In this document: positions 23,402-34,880 of the stretch, in pieces
How positions within the stretch are numbered: the stretch's first letter is position 1
How the letters are laid out: every line of letters starts with the position of its first letter
Program-made: the position numbers and the translations under genes
Notes under the pieces: model-generated
The model's input: the letters and a program-made list of their open reading frames with translations, nothing else
Told to the model about the DNA's origin: nothing
Database searches by the model: none
Source of the DNA: Cladorrhinum sp. PSN259
Lineage: Eukaryota; Ascomycota; Sordariomycetes; Sordariales; Podosporaceae
Length of the DNA: 64,000 nt
Assembly: GCA_033725935.1 (NCBI GenBank)
Contig: MU867101.1
Location: 296,337-360,336, forward strand
Direction: 5' to 3'

Positions 23402-23982
23402 CATTGAGACGATGGCATAAAGTGGTAGCTATACTACTTTCATGTTGTCTTGGGTAGACTAGGTCCTTCTCAACGCACTTATAACGATACAATCAAGTGT
23501 TATTTCAAAAAGAACCCTTTCGTTCCCTCAACCCCAATACTTCAAATACTCCCAGAATATAATGTGGGATTTAGATATAATCCACTTATTGTGCTGTTTA
23601 TGTTACAGCCATGACACCTAGGGTAAGCCACAGAGTCGACAGCGTTGATCTTCAAAGAAGCTCGATAAAAGAAACCAAAGAAAGGACCGATTAACCTACC
23701 TGTTTAACCATCGCTCTTGAGTCAATGCAGTGTTCTATCAACAGGTATCGGATAAGCAGTGTACCGGTGTAAAAATTAAACGGTACGGGGGACGGTACGC
23801 CCGGGCTGCTGACGGAGTGATAACACGAATAACCAGGAAGGGGTTTCTATCTTTCAAACAATCATTTATGACAGTCTCTAGTTGTCTTCTTCCAATACCC
23901 TTTTTTCCGTTCTTCTCTTTAATCATCTTTTTCACAGTTTTCACCTCATTCACTAAGACCTCTCGCTACTCGCCGGTTCATC
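23402..23982. other. Intergenic
   Basis: No gene or repeat recognised. Pyrimidine-rich just upstream of the next ATG. Confidence 0.4.
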
Positions 23983-24738
23983 ATGGCCAGAATAAATCTG
24001 CCTGTCGGTCTGGCTTCTATTATCGCGGCTCTCTTACTTGCTGCCCTTGTTTCTGCGCTTCCGAGCAAGCCTCTGGATCTTGAGGCCGCCGGTGATCCCA
24101 AGGGGGCCAAATGGCCAACAGATGAGTCGGGGTGGCCGAAGCTTGCCGGATTTGCCTCCTATAATGAGATAAACACAACAAGGATGGACGAGGCGGTCAT
24201 GTGTCTAATGAACTGGTGCCAGGAGGATCTCAAGCTGCTGAAGAACGGGGGCAAGGTACGCTGCATTACGGATCACGATCAAGGAACAAATTACGTCGCC
24301 TGGGTCTGCAACGCGAGCCAGTATGAAAAGGTGTGCAGCAAGACCGCAGTCAAACGCGCCTACGACACATTGTACGATCAGGCCCAGGAGCAGGGCGGTG
24401 ATCCAGAGCACTCGGGCGGCATGCTTTGGTACTCGACCAACCACCACGACCACTTGTTGTTTGGGTTTGATCGTGTCTGCACGTATAACAGGAGCTGGAG
24501 CCATAATTGCGGCAAGCAGTACCACACCGAAACACATTGCGACCAGGTCTTGGAGCTTCACAAGTCCGGATTGAAGGGGAGGAACGAGTTTGTGACCGGA
24601 AATGTCTGGGTAAATGGAAATCGAAAAAATATGGGGTTTGCAACAGGCAAAGTACAGGGGACTAGATTCGTCAAAGCCTTCAATTCCACTGGGCATACGG
24701 GGAGTGTTTGGGCGGATGAGGATCAGAATTCGAAGTGA
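23983..24738 (+). CDS. Secreted cysteine-containing protein of unknown function
   Basis: Single-exon gene, 251 residues, family not recognised. The N-terminus is a clear signal peptide (MARINLPVGLASIIAALLLA, then ALVSALPSKP). The remainder has eight cysteines spread in pairs (MC/WC, VRC, WVC, VC, RVC, NC, HC), enough for four disulfides, plus potential N-glycosylation sites (NTT, NAS, NRS, NST). His-rich NHHDH occurs in the middle. It is followed closely by the convergent SSF1 gene. Size, secretion signal and even Cys number would fit a secreted effector-like or cell-wall protein, but nothing in the sequence fixes a role. Confidence 0.8.
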   Translation: MARINLPVGLASIIAALLLAALVSALPSKPLDLEAAGDPKGAKWPTDESGWPKLAGFASYNEINTTRMDEAVMCLMNWCQEDLKLLKNGGKVRCITDHDQGTNYVAWVCNASQYEKVCSKTAVKRAYDTLYDQAQEQGGDPEHSGGMLWYSTNHHDHLLFGFDRVCTYNRSWSHNCGKQYHTETHCDQVLELHKSGLKGRNEFVTGNVWVNGNRKNMGFATGKVQGTRFVKAFNSTGHTGSVWADEDQNSK

Positions 24739-24996
24739 AAAGGCTCAAGGGATTACTCATGTACAATATGGAATCCTATTCAGGTCTTGGCGTTTTGAAG
24801 AGGGGTCAATAAGTGTCATCCATTAATCTAAGATCTCCTCGAGAATGTCGTGGCGGTCCGCGGTTGATTATATACCGGAGTGATATGTTGTTGATCAAGA
24901 TAAATAACCTCAAATGAGGTACGGTCGCGGTTCACATCAGGACAGTGCACACTAGTGAGTCTTGTTTTAACGATAAAATTTGCCTGCATTATTAAA

Positions 24997-26468
24997 CTAG
25001 CTCTTCAGAGATTTCGTCTTCCGCGAACTATTGCCGTTGGCAATCTCCTCTTCTTCGTCCTCCCAATCTCCCTCCTCTTCCATCTTAGCATTGACTTGCT
25101 CCTCGGCATCACCCTCTAAGCCCTCGCTATCGAAACCATTCTCGTAGTCGTACATGTCGCTGTCGTAATCTTCCATCTCTTCGTCCTCACTCTCGTTCTT
25201 GCCCTTGCCGCCGCTAGCCTTTCTTGCCTCCTCTTTGGCCTTCTTCTTCCTTTCCACATTGGCCTTCTGCTCCTTCTTGCGAGCTTCCTTGAGTTTCCTT
25301 CTCTCTTCATGCTTCTTTTCGAGTTCACGGATCTCCTCCTTAGTCTTGTGAATATACTCATGCCACATGACCTTACCCGAGCACACACCCTCTTCGACCT
25401 TGGTCATCCGCAACTTCATGCGAGGGCCCAACTCGACAAGCTTAACCGCTCGGCGCTCAACATTGTCGTTTGCGCCTTCATCATCATTGTCATCTTTTGC
25501 GGCTGCTCTGGCCTTGGCGCTGACCTTCTTGGCTGATGTCTCGAGAATCTCAACCTCGGCATCGGTTTCATACTCGCTTCCGCTGGTGCCATCCGTCTGG
25601 TACCCATCACCATTCTCACCCCCAATCATAAACTCTGAAATATCCTGAAGCTTTCCAAGGTTGGGAAGTCCACCCTTCTTGCCCTTGGTTCCTTTCAGAA
25701 TCTTCTCCGCAGCATTCAACCTTCTCAAGGGCTTTGAGAGACCAACAGCTTTGGTTGTGATGGCATAATGTCTCAAATTGATGATGAAAGTGCCATCGTT
25801 TTCTGGGGACGGCTCCCGGTTCAGGAGCAATACTCTTCTGATCGACTTCAGGGGGGTTCTTTGTGGGTTGATTGGAGGGAAGAGGGACTGGAATGCGGTT
25901 GTTGTGAGAGACTCGAGGTGTCTTGGCACCTTTGAGTTTGCATCGGCGTCAGGGTTCGTGAAGTTGTTCATCACCAGCTGGGGCGCGTGTTAGTATGGTT
26001 CCTTCAATCTAATATAGAAGCTCCAGCAGAACATACCAATGGTGGTGTGATATACTCCTTGCCGCCTCCCTTGGGGTGTCTCTGTGCTCTCCGCACATCC
26101 TTGGTCAAGGAGTACTTCTCGACTCTGAAGTGGAAGGTAGGGCCACGGGGGGTAATGGCGAGGCGCAAGTTGGTGTTTCCGGACTCGGACCTGGAGAATA
26201 GAAGGAGATGGCTAACTCCAAGGGGACCGCACATGGCTTGGTAATCCTTTAACCTGTTTCCTTTTCTCTCCTTAAGACGCGACGCCGTCCCGGGCTCCAT
26301 CACACGTCGGACATCTTGGGCCAATTGGCTGATGCTAGATCCAACCTCGCCAGCTCCGATACGAATGACCATGCTCTTTGGATCCTTCGGGTCGATGTGA
26401 CCGGGTGTCGCATTGTTGGTGGCTTGTGAGCCAACGTGAGTTCTTCTTTTGGTGCGCTTCTTGGCCAT
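24997..26468 (-). CDS. SSF1: Brix-domain ribosome biogenesis protein Ssf1
   Basis: Assembly factor of the pre-60S ribosome; yeast Ssf1 binds Rrp14 and Rrp15. Exons 26037-26468 and 24997-25977 give 470 residues. The start MAKKRTKRRTHV and the Brix core (SMVIRIGAGEVGSSISQLAQ, RLAITPRGPTFHFRVEKYSL, KEYITPPL at the splice) are typical of the Ssf1/Peter Pan family. The C-terminal third is Lys/Glu-rich with acidic patches and Arg/Lys coiled coil (KKHEERRKLKEARKKEQ). Divergent from CWF19 with about 310 bp between start codons. Confidence 0.95.
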
Positions 26469-26778
26469 TTTGATTGATGAAAAATATCCGTGGTGATGAA
26501 TGGGTTGAAAGATGGGGAGTTTCCGAATTGAAGCGGAAGCATTTCTCTCCAAAGTCCAATTGATGCGACTAGGTCGGCCAGGCCCGTCAAAAATTTCGGT
26601 GGGGCCTTTCCTTATCAGTCCTGATAACCACTCATGCAGGGATCAAGAAGTTGCTTGGCGCCTAATGGAATTGTTACGTCAGTTTACGGATTTCAACAAC
26701 TGGTTCAGTTCAGGAAGCGAATTAGAGGCATTCAGGCGCCTTTCAATTGCGACAACAATCTACTTTGAGAACACCAAG
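26469..26778. promoter_or_regulatory. Short bidirectional promoter SSF1/CWF19
   Basis: 310 bp between two divergent ATGs (26468 minus, 26779 plus). The CWF19 frame is open further upstream, but that part is not similar to the family and overlaps the other gene's start. Confidence 0.6.
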
Positions 26779-28929
26779 ATGGATAGCCTCGACGAATTTG
26801 AGAAGGTACTAGCTGCGGAAAAGGCCGAACGGGAGCGCACCAAGGAAAAAGCCGAGCGACGAGAGAAACGGCACAAGCATCATCACCCACGCGACAGATC
26901 ATCAGAACGCGATCGCAACAGAGACCGAGACCGGGAAAGGGACCGCGACCGTGATAGTGATAGGTATAAGCACCGTAGGTCTCGCGATGACCGCCGTGAC
27001 GATGACGGCCATCCCCACAAGCGCTCACGCCAATCACGTGAAGACGATGATGAGCGTCGACATAAGAGAGAGCGCTTAAGAGACATGGATGGTGAGCGAC
27101 ACGAGAGGCGCGGAGATAGAAGTTTGAAAGATCTAAAAACGTCAGACCCAAAGGAGGACCTTCCGCTACCGGACGAGGAGATAGCGCCAAATGATACGAA
27201 GCCTCTGGTTCGGGACTCCTGGATGACGGCGCCCTCTGCTCTCGATATCGATTACGTTCAAAGAGGGAAGAGAGAAAATCCCTCGTCTTTGACTGAGGAG
27301 CCAAAACGCGTCTTACACAGGCGGGAGCTAAACATTGCTCTGGGAGACGCAGATAGGGATCGCCGCGAGTCGAAAGCCCCCAAGAAGCCTGAGGTGAACT
27401 ACACATTTGGGGACGAAGGGTCGAAATGGCGCATGACGAAACTCAGTGCCGTCTATACCATCTCCGAACAAACTGGGCGCTCAGTCGACCGGGTGGCAGT
27501 GGAACGATTCGGCAGCTTAGAAGTTTTTGACGAGGCGAGGGAAGAAAAGATTGAAGTGGACAGGAGGAGGGTATATGGAGAAGGATACGTCGGCAAGGAG
27601 AGGCCTACCGGTGAGCTCTTCGCTGAACGGCAGGCCAAGATGCGTCCAGAACCAGCACCGTTTGCGTGCTCTCCATCCCCGCCGCCCGAGCAAGGAAAAA
27701 TCATCGAAGACCATATTCAACCGGCACAACCCATGGACCAGTCCGCCCTCAACCGCATGCGCGCCCAGCTCATGAAAGCCAGACTTCGTAGAGCCCCCGA
27801 GGCAGCCAAACTTGAAGAGGAATTCAACGCAGCAATGGCAGCATTCCAGGCCGGAACCGCCTCCTCCAACGCCATCGTCCTCGACGCCTCCCACAACCGC
27901 ATGCTTGCTGGTCACCGCGGCGAAGTCAAAGCCGTAACCAACAAGCGCGGTCTTAGTCGTGGTACAGTCGAAGAAAACGAAGACATGTCAATCGACGACA
28001 TGGTACGCGAAGAGCGCCGGACCCGAGGGCAAGCCGGTGGCGAGGGTATGCGTCTTGCGGAACGAATAGCCAAAGATGCCAAGTTCGACAACGACCTCGA
28101 GTACCTAGACGAGAACGCGGCAAAACTAGCCAAACGTGTGCACAAGAACGAGACATCCCTCAAGAACATTGCCGTGTCGGAATACAAGAAACTGAACCGC
28201 ATTCTCGACTCCTGTCCACTTTGTTACCACGAGGACCGCGCACCGCCGCTAAACTTACCAACCGCACCAGTTATCTCCCTCGCTACCCGGACGTTCTTGA
28301 CCTTGCCTACCAACCCAGAGTTGACAGGCGCCGAAGGAGGAGCAATCATCACACCTCTAACTCACCGCACGAACCTGCTAGAATGTGACGACGACGAATG
28401 GGAAGAAATCCGCAATTTCATGAAGTGTCTCACAAAGCTTTATGTTGATCAAGGGCGCGACGTCATCTTTTACGAAAACGCCGCGGCCCCTCAGCGCAGG
28501 CATCACGCCGCCATGATTGCCGTTCCTATCCCTTATGAACTGGGCGATACCGCTCCCGCTTTCTTCAGGGAAGCCATGTTATCCGCCGACGACGAATGGT
28601 CTCAGCATAAGAAAATTATCGACACTGGCAAGAATGCAAGAGACGGTATGGGAAGGGCGGCGTTCAGACGGAGTCTTGCAAAGGAGATGCCATATTTCCA
28701 TGTTTGGTTCACACTGGATGGCGGGCTGGGACATATTGTCGAGAACAGTGACCGCTGGCCAAAGGGTGATTTGTTTGCTAGGGAGATTATCGGTGGTATG
28801 TTGGACTGCGAGCCCGATGTTATCAAGAAGCAGGGGAGGTGGTCTAGGCATGGTGACGATGATAGGATTGAAGGCTTTAAGAAGAGGTGGAGGAAATATG
28901 ATTGGACAAAGGCGCTGACCGATGCGTAA
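26779..28929 (+). CDS. CWF19: CWF19-like spliceosome / lariat-associated protein
   Basis: Cwf19/Drn1-type protein linked to late spliceosomes and lariat turnover. Single exon, 716 residues from MDSLDEFEKVLAAEK, chosen because family members start this way. Residues ~20-130 are Arg/Asp/Glu/His-rich (RDRDRERDRDRD), followed by RDSWMTAP and a conserved middle (YTFGDEGSKWRMTKL). The C-terminal half holds the two CwfJ domains: SCPLCYHEDRAPP, an HIT-like beta region with ITPLTHRTNLLECDDDEW and FMKCLTKLY, and FHVWFTLDGGLGHIVEN near the end. Upstream in-frame codons from 26512 are probably 5' leader. Confidence 0.93.
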   Translation: MDSLDEFEKVLAAEKAERERTKEKAERREKRHKHHHPRDRSSERDRNRDRDRERDRDRDSDRYKHRRSRDDRRDDDGHPHKRSRQSREDDDERRHKRERLRDMDGERHERRGDRSLKDLKTSDPKEDLPLPDEEIAPNDTKPLVRDSWMTAPSALDIDYVQRGKRENPSSLTEEPKRVLHRRELNIALGDADRDRRESKAPKKPEVNYTFGDEGSKWRMTKLSAVYTISEQTGRSVDRVAVERFGSLEVFDEAREEKIEVDRRRVYGEGYVGKERPTGELFAERQAKMRPEPAPFACSPSPPPEQGKIIEDHIQPAQPMDQSALNRMRAQLMKARLRRAPEAAKLEEEFNAAMAAFQAGTASSNAIVLDASHNRMLAGHRGEVKAVTNKRGLSRGTVEENEDMSIDDMVREERRTRGQAGGEGMRLAERIAKDAKFDNDLEYLDENAAKLAKRVHKNETSLKNIAVSEYKKLNRILDSCPLCYHEDRAPPLNLPTAPVISLATRTFLTLPTNPELTGAEGGAIITPLTHRTNLLECDDDEWEEIRNFMKCLTKLYVDQGRDVIFYENAAAPQRRHHAAMIAVPIPYELGDTAPAFFREAMLSADDEWSQHKKIIDTGKNARDGMGRAAFRRSLAKEMPYFHVWFTLDGGLGHIVENSDRWPKGDLFAREIIGGMLDCEPDVIKKQGRWSRHGDDDRIEGFKKRWRKYDWTKALTDA

Positions 28930-29809
28930 CATGGTGATGAGTGGTTATGAGAGCTATAGACATGATAGGCAGATACCCTCCCTTCTCCTTGATACTGGCA
29001 CTTAATTCATCAGGCCAGGATTGGACATCAACATCAGGTTCATATCCCCATCAATCTCATCACGAATCTCTACCTAAACACGTTCAGCTGGCTCAGCGCC
29101 CTTGCACTGCGCACTACGGCTGAGGGGCCCAACCTTCAGCTCACGTGAGTTGAGTGGTGAGTTGGGTGTCATGGGGGTGTTTGGATTGACTCCAACTCTC
29201 CAAGAGTTTCCCACGGGAGCTAAGACGGTGAAGGGTGGGGTCGCCCCAGTCCGCCAAGCTGCTAATAAGGCGGTGGGTGCCCGCATGAAAATAATTGCCA
29301 ATTGAGAAGCGTTGCGCAGGTTAAAGTGGGGTAGCAGGTTGGTTTTTTGCCAGCTTTTGTGTATTGCGCACTGAACTTTACTTTAGAGCAGCAACTGAAC
29401 TTTCTTATCGAGATTCGGCGCCAATTGATAAATCCTCCAAAACTTTCTTTGAAAACAAAAACAGCCAGATTCAGAACTCGACAACCTACACCCATCTGGT
29501 TCTCGATTTATCTTTGATTTTTGTTCTTCAACTCATATTGGCAGAAGATTCGATATCTTTCCCCTTTCTGTTAGTCTTTCCCCTTTTCTATCCCTTCTGA
29601 CTCCTCGCCGTAGCTGGCGCGTGCCATTTTGACTCCTTCCTTCCCTCGCTACCTATTTTGCGACCTATTACCCCACCGTCAATTCCATCCCAGCTTTCTC
29701 CGACACCACCCTCTCTCCTTTTACTTATAGCGACTCAAGTCTCTTAACAATTTGTCTAGATATTACCGTCACGAGTTCTTCAAGCATATCGCTTTTTACG
29801 TCAATCACC
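28930..29809. promoter_or_regulatory. Intergenic with long CT-rich leader of the La gene
   Basis: No gene recognised. The final ~250 bp (29560-29809) is strongly pyrimidine-rich and is probably promoter and 5' UTR of the La gene. Confidence 0.5.
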
Positions 29810-31180
29810 ATGGCCGACGTTGTCGCGCAGGAGCAGCCTGAGGCTGTTACCCCCGCTGTCGAGACTGTCGCTGTCGATGTTGCTGCCACCGAAGGGCAGG
29901 CCGCTGAGGCACCTGCTGTCGAGGTGAAAAGGGATTCCAAGGACGTTGCTGTAAAGAATGAGACCGAGAAGAAGGAGGAGGTCAAGAGCGAAGGCGCCAA
30001 CATCCTTAAGACCACAGCAAAGATTGATTTTAAGAATCCTAAGAATAACCGCAAATACGATCCTACCCCGCTGCCCGTCACTGATGACCCGGTCGAGATT
30101 CGCAAGCAGGTAAGCTTTCTCGAGCCATTGACACGATCGCGCATGGCAGCGAAAACTAATTCACCTACAGGTCGAGTTCTACTTCAACGATAGCAATCTT
30201 CCCCACGACAAGTTCATGTGGGAGAGCACCGGTGGCGAAGAGAACAAGCCCATGCCCCTCAAAACGCTCTGCAACTTCAAGCGTATGCGTCGCTTCCAGC
30301 CCTACACTGCTATTGTCACCGCTCTTCGTGACAGCACTTTCCTCGACATTTCTGGCGAGGAGGGTGCGGAGCTTGTTAAGCGCAGGGAGGCCTATGTCTC
30401 GAACCCTGAGGCTGGCAAGCAGCGCGTTGCCAGGAGTGTCTACGTAAAGGGGTTTGGTGATGAGGAAAGCACTACCCAGTTTGATATCGAGGCTTTCTTT
30501 GAACCCTACGGACCAATCAAGCAAGTCAAGCTTCGCCGCACTCCCGAGAATCTCTTCAAAGGCTCTGTCTTCGTTGAGTTTGAAACCCTCGAGCTCCAGA
30601 AGGCTTTCCTTGACCTCAAGCCTGCCCCGACCTGGAAGGGCCATGATCTCCTAATCAAAACGAAGAAGGAGTATATCGACGAGAAGAACGAGCTGATTAA
30701 GGCGGGAAAACTGGAGCCTACAAAGAGCAAGAAGCCCATCTTCTTTGAGGGCAAGGATAAGAGCGCCCGTGCTGGACGGGGACGTGGCGGTCGTGGCGGT
30801 CATGGCAAGAGCCATGACCCTAATGACTTCAAGAAGCGCGATGGGGAGCACAGGAACGGTGGTGGCCGCGGTGGCCGCGGTAGAGGAAGGGGTGGACGCG
30901 GTCGTGGTGGCCGTGACAACCAGAACCGTGGTGAGAAGAAGGAGGGGGTAACGAAGTCTAACGATGAGTAAGTCTTCATCCTCTCTACTTTATTTACCAT
31001 TCAAACCCCCATTTACTAATTATTTACAGTGGTGTTATGCCCACCATTCAACCCACCAACGAGAAGGGTGAGGTCGTCAACTCTGAGGCTAATGGCAAGC
31101 GCGCTCGCGAGGAAGATAACCACGATGCCGCCCCTCCTGCCAAAAAGGTCGATACGAAGACGGAAGTTGCTGCGCAATAG
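29810..31180 (+). CDS. LHP1: La protein (RNA-binding chaperone of pol III transcripts)
   Basis: Binds 3' oligo-U of nascent tRNA precursors and other pol III transcripts. Exons 29810-30109, 30171-30967 and 31030-31180 give 415 residues. Order: acidic Ala/Val/Glu-rich N-terminus, La motif beginning VEFYFNDSNLPHDKFM right after the first splice, RRM (RSVYVKGFGDEE, KGSVFVEFETLE), a basic tail with many RGG/GRGG repeats, and a nuclear-localisation-like GKRAREEDNHDAAPPAKK at the end. The RGG box is unusual in La proteins of animals but common in fungal ones. Introns are standard, with aaaactaattcacctacag before exon 2. Confidence 0.94.
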
Positions 31181-31862
31181 AATTCGACCCCTGTCATCAA
31201 TGGAGGATTGGCCCTGGGATTTACGGAAAATCAAAAGCATTTGAGTTGTTTTTGTTGTTATGGTCGTCATCGTCGTTGGGGCTCCGACTTTTTCCCGTGT
31301 ATAAATTAGTGTGGGAGGGGATGGGCGTTTGGCTGGTTTATTTTTTTCCTTTTCAAAACCATTTAAGGGATCTTTGAGATTTTAGAGGCGAAAAAGAAGA
31401 AAGGGATCTGAATCTACGTTTTTACTGTATGGCGGAGGTACAATAAATCCTCCTGTATTCTGCGTGAAACTATTCTGATTTGGCATTATTGAATGCCCAT
31501 CTCTTGGAACCTTGAATCTGAGAACTAGAATGACGGTGTTGTTCATTCTCTATCTGAACTTGGCAACTCCAGGCTTTCTCTGAGCTTAGGTAGGTTATGA
31601 GGAGGTAAATAGTGACCTTTGTTCTTGAGTGCCCCTTTTATATATGCTGTGATGGTTGGCGATAGATTTGTCAAAAACTCCTGATTTGTTGTTGATATAT
31701 TATTATTGTAAGGGTTGGGGTTCTGTGACCGAAATTCCCGAAACTGGGCTTGGCGCTAGCGTCATTCTCCCTTCCTGGCCTCCAAATCTCCACAATTCAA
31801 TGTGTCGTTGTCGTCCCGTAAATTTCCCGTCTTGCCTTCACAAAAAAACCAATTGCGCACAA
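31181..31862. other. Intergenic
   Basis: AT-rich 3' UTR of La followed by the upstream region of the PIG-F gene; no other feature seen. Confidence 0.4.
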
Positions 31863-32765
31863 ATGCCACTAATAGACCCAGTAACGATGGCATCGACACT
31901 CACCAAGCGGGGGCCCGGTGCTGCGGTTGCTGCCACCGTTGGCACCTCCTCTGCATCTCCGCTAACCACGATCGAACAGGCAAAAGATACGACGGCAGTA
32001 ACATACTCCCTGCTTCCCGTCAAACTAAACCCGACGCCGCTATCTCAAACTCTACGACATGTGCATCCTCTTTTACTCTCTGCCCTTCTCGCCGCGCGGT
32101 TTCCGGCGCTTGTGTCTGATCCGGTAGCTGCCATGTCGGGAACGATACTGCCCATAACTGCCGCGCTGCAGGTCGCGTACGCTGTTGTTTGTCTTCCTGT
32201 TGCTGGCGGGGCATCACAGAGCAAGAGCAAGAAGTCGAAATTTAAGGGTGCAGCGGGTAAAAGCAAAGCTACTGCTGGAGATGGAGGGAACAATGCTATC
32301 GTTGTACGTCTTCTCCACAACGACGGTTGCATACAATGTTGGGAATGTTTACTAAATTCAATAATTGTATAGACTGCCCTCCTTTCACTCCTCTTAACGG
32401 CATTTTCCGTTCCGTTTCTCTACATCACCATGATACTCTTCGGCGCGCCTGTACTGTCCCATGGCGCACATACCTTACTCTGCGCGGCGCAAATTGCGGT
32501 TTTGGGACTGTTCCCTCTGTTTTACGTTCACGGGGTTGATGGAAGTGCTTGGGCTGCTGTGGGAGGGTTCAAGGCGCCGTTGGATCAGACATTTGGCGGG
32601 TTCGTGGGTGCGCTTGTGGGTGGATGGTTAGGTGCCGTGCCTATTCCATTGGATTGGGATAGGGAGTGGCAGAGGTGGCCGGTTACCATTTTGGTTGGTG
32701 TCTTTGGGGGTTATGTGTTGGGTGAGGCTTTGGGAGGGAGTGTTGTTTGGGGGAAGAGGTTTTAG
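31863..32765 (+). CDS. GPI11: GPI-anchor biosynthesis protein PIG-F / Gpi11
   Basis: ER-membrane subunit that assists the GPI ethanolamine-phosphate transferases. Exons 31863-32303 and 32373-32765 give 277 residues. Hydrophobic segments cover HPLLLSALLAARFPALV, TILPITAALQVAYAVVCLPV, LLSLLLTAFSVPFLYITMIL, AQIAVLGLFPLFYV and WPVTILVGVFGGYVLGEALG. The stretches FGAPVLSHGAHTLLCAAQIA and IPLDWDREWQRWPVTI are the PIG-F signatures. A Lys/Ser-rich loop sits in the middle. An in-frame upstream open stretch exists, but the ATG at 31863 is the first plausible start. Confidence 0.92.
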
Positions 32766-33270
32766 AGGGGATATATGGAAAAAATGAATCACAGGGGACA
32801 AAAGGGAAAAGAAAAGAAGAGTGATCATACCCGGTGTATAGAATTTCTCTGGAAAGGACCTCAGGCGCGTTTTGAGGAGCTAATTCGAAGGGCGAACGCA
32901 GATTTTTGTGTAAAGGATAAGGGTGGCGGTATTGGTTAGAAACATGACTGGAGCGAGCTTACACAAAGCTTGACCACATTCGCACCGTTTTCCAACCGCA
33001 ATGCTACCCGTTATTGGAAGCTGCTCAAGAAACACACGCCTGTGATTGATCAGCCTCAACATAAAATCATCATATATCAACTCCATCCGGAAATATAAGA
33101 AATAAGGCGCATGGGTTTGCACATGCTGGCATTAAAGCCCGCGAATAGACATCTAAGTGTGTATCAATGTAAACGCCTTTTTGTGTGAAAACGACAGCTT
33201 TAGTTTTACCAACGACGACCGCTGTAAAGAAAAAACCCTGTGCCCAAACCACTCCTGATGAAAGAAAAAC
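32766..33270. other. Convergent intergenic region
   Basis: Between GPI11 and TrpRS 3' ends; no feature recognised. Confidence 0.4.
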
Positions 33271-34880
33271 TTAAGCAGTGCTTGCTGCTGGGACCGCGGC
33301 TTCCTCCTTCTCCTTCTGTTTTTGTGCCTTCTTTGCCTCGATTTGCTTCTGCTTCTCCAACTTCTTCAGCTGATTCTTCGTAAGCTTGCCGTCACCACCC
33401 TCAGCGCCCTCACCAGATACTATTCCCTCAACCATAGGCACAACAATCTGCGCCCGTGGGTTGCCGCCCCACTTCAGAGGTCGTGTAGACATGAACAACC
33501 TGACTGTATCGTCATCCACCTTTGCTCTGCGCTCCTGGAAAGCCACAACATAGGCCTGTAACTCCTTGATGCAAATAGCCTTCAGCTCACCGGTCAAGAG
33601 TTCGCCCTTCTTGTAGGCAACTCTAAGTCTCTCGAGCTCGTCGTCATCTTCCATGAAGAACTTGAGATATTGGTAGGCAACGTCGACATCAGGGTTGCCT
33701 CCTTCCGCACGATGTTCCTCCTGTGACACCTTTCCGCCTGAAAATGCATATTTGTTGATCTTGTTCTTGATCTGATTTGGCGTATCTTTCATAAAAATGG
33801 CGGATTCGTCGATAGAGGCAGACATCTTGGTGCCTGGGCCTTGAAGAGCTGGCAAGAAAGAAGAATGGATGAGGGAGGGCTTAGCATATTTGGTCCCCTG
33901 GAAAGATATTCTTGATGAGACATCCCGGGTCTATATATAGAGAGTTAGAGATTCCATCTGATTAATGAAGAAGAAGAGATACTCACTGCGCGGAAGTAAG
34001 GATCTTGATCAATGGCGCTGCGTCAGGGTTAGCTTGGGAGATCATCTTGGGAGCAGCTGAGAGAGATATACCAGGGAATCAGGCAGGGAATGCCAACAGT
34101 GGCCTTTTCGTCAGTACCAAAGATATGAGGAAATGATGAAGCCCAGCTGGTAGCTCCCTGGATAGCAGAAAAGTGAACCTTGCCGATGTTTGTGCTTTCA
34201 TTAAAGCCAAAGATGGCGCGGGCCTGGTTGAGGGTGATGTGCTTGCTCATCCTTACAATATTCCTGTAAAGCGCACCTCCAATGAAATCGAAATCGGAGA
34301 AGATGAAGGTGTTTCGGTCCTCAAAACCGACTGCGATGATATCCTTGGCGTTGGAAGAGCAGTATCCTTGAACCTCCTCGATCGTGCGCTTTTCCGAGAA
34401 AAGGTACTTCTCATCGTCCGTGAGCATGATGACGAGGGGTACATCGAAGGTCTCTTGCAACCACTTTGTGAACTCAAAAGGAATGGTGTGGCCGACGTGG
34501 ACGGAATCGGAGGAAGGACCACGACCCGTATAGAGGAAAAATGGCTCCCCTTTCTCATAACGATCGAGGATGACTTCGAAATCTCTGTGACTGAAGACAA
34601 TGCCACGACGGAGGAATCTGTGTGGCTTCTTGCCGGTCAAGCGCTCAAATCTGGCGAGCAGCTCCGCGTCGATGCGCTTGGTGCCAAACTCCTCGATGAG
34701 CTTGTTGTAGTCAATGGCCTTCATAACACCATCCTCGCCAATTTCGCCGGTGACCTAGAGGATATTTGTGTCAGGCAAGATTATATACGACCAAATAAAG
34801 AATCATGCAATGCGGCGTACATTGTAAGGGTCGATTGTCTGCTTGGCAGGTTGCGTGGGGGCGGCTTCGGTGGACGCCAT
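33271..34880 (-). CDS. WRS1: Tryptophanyl-tRNA synthetase, cytosolic
   Basis: Charges tRNA-Trp. Exons 34821-34880, 34072-34754, 33987-34017 and 33271-33930 give 477 residues. Class Ic motifs are present: the HIGH variant within SDSVHVGHTIPFEF and KMSAS in GPGTKMSASIDESAIF. Eukaryotic-type wording includes FLYTGRGPSSDS, IPCLIPCAIDQDPYFR (joined across a splice) and LKWGGNPRAQIVV. The 31-nt third exon is required for CAIDQDPYFRA. No mitochondrial presequence: the start MASTEAAPTQPAK follows directly on a likely promoter. The C-terminus is Lys-rich (KKLEKQKQIEAKKAQKQKEK). Confidence 0.95.
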
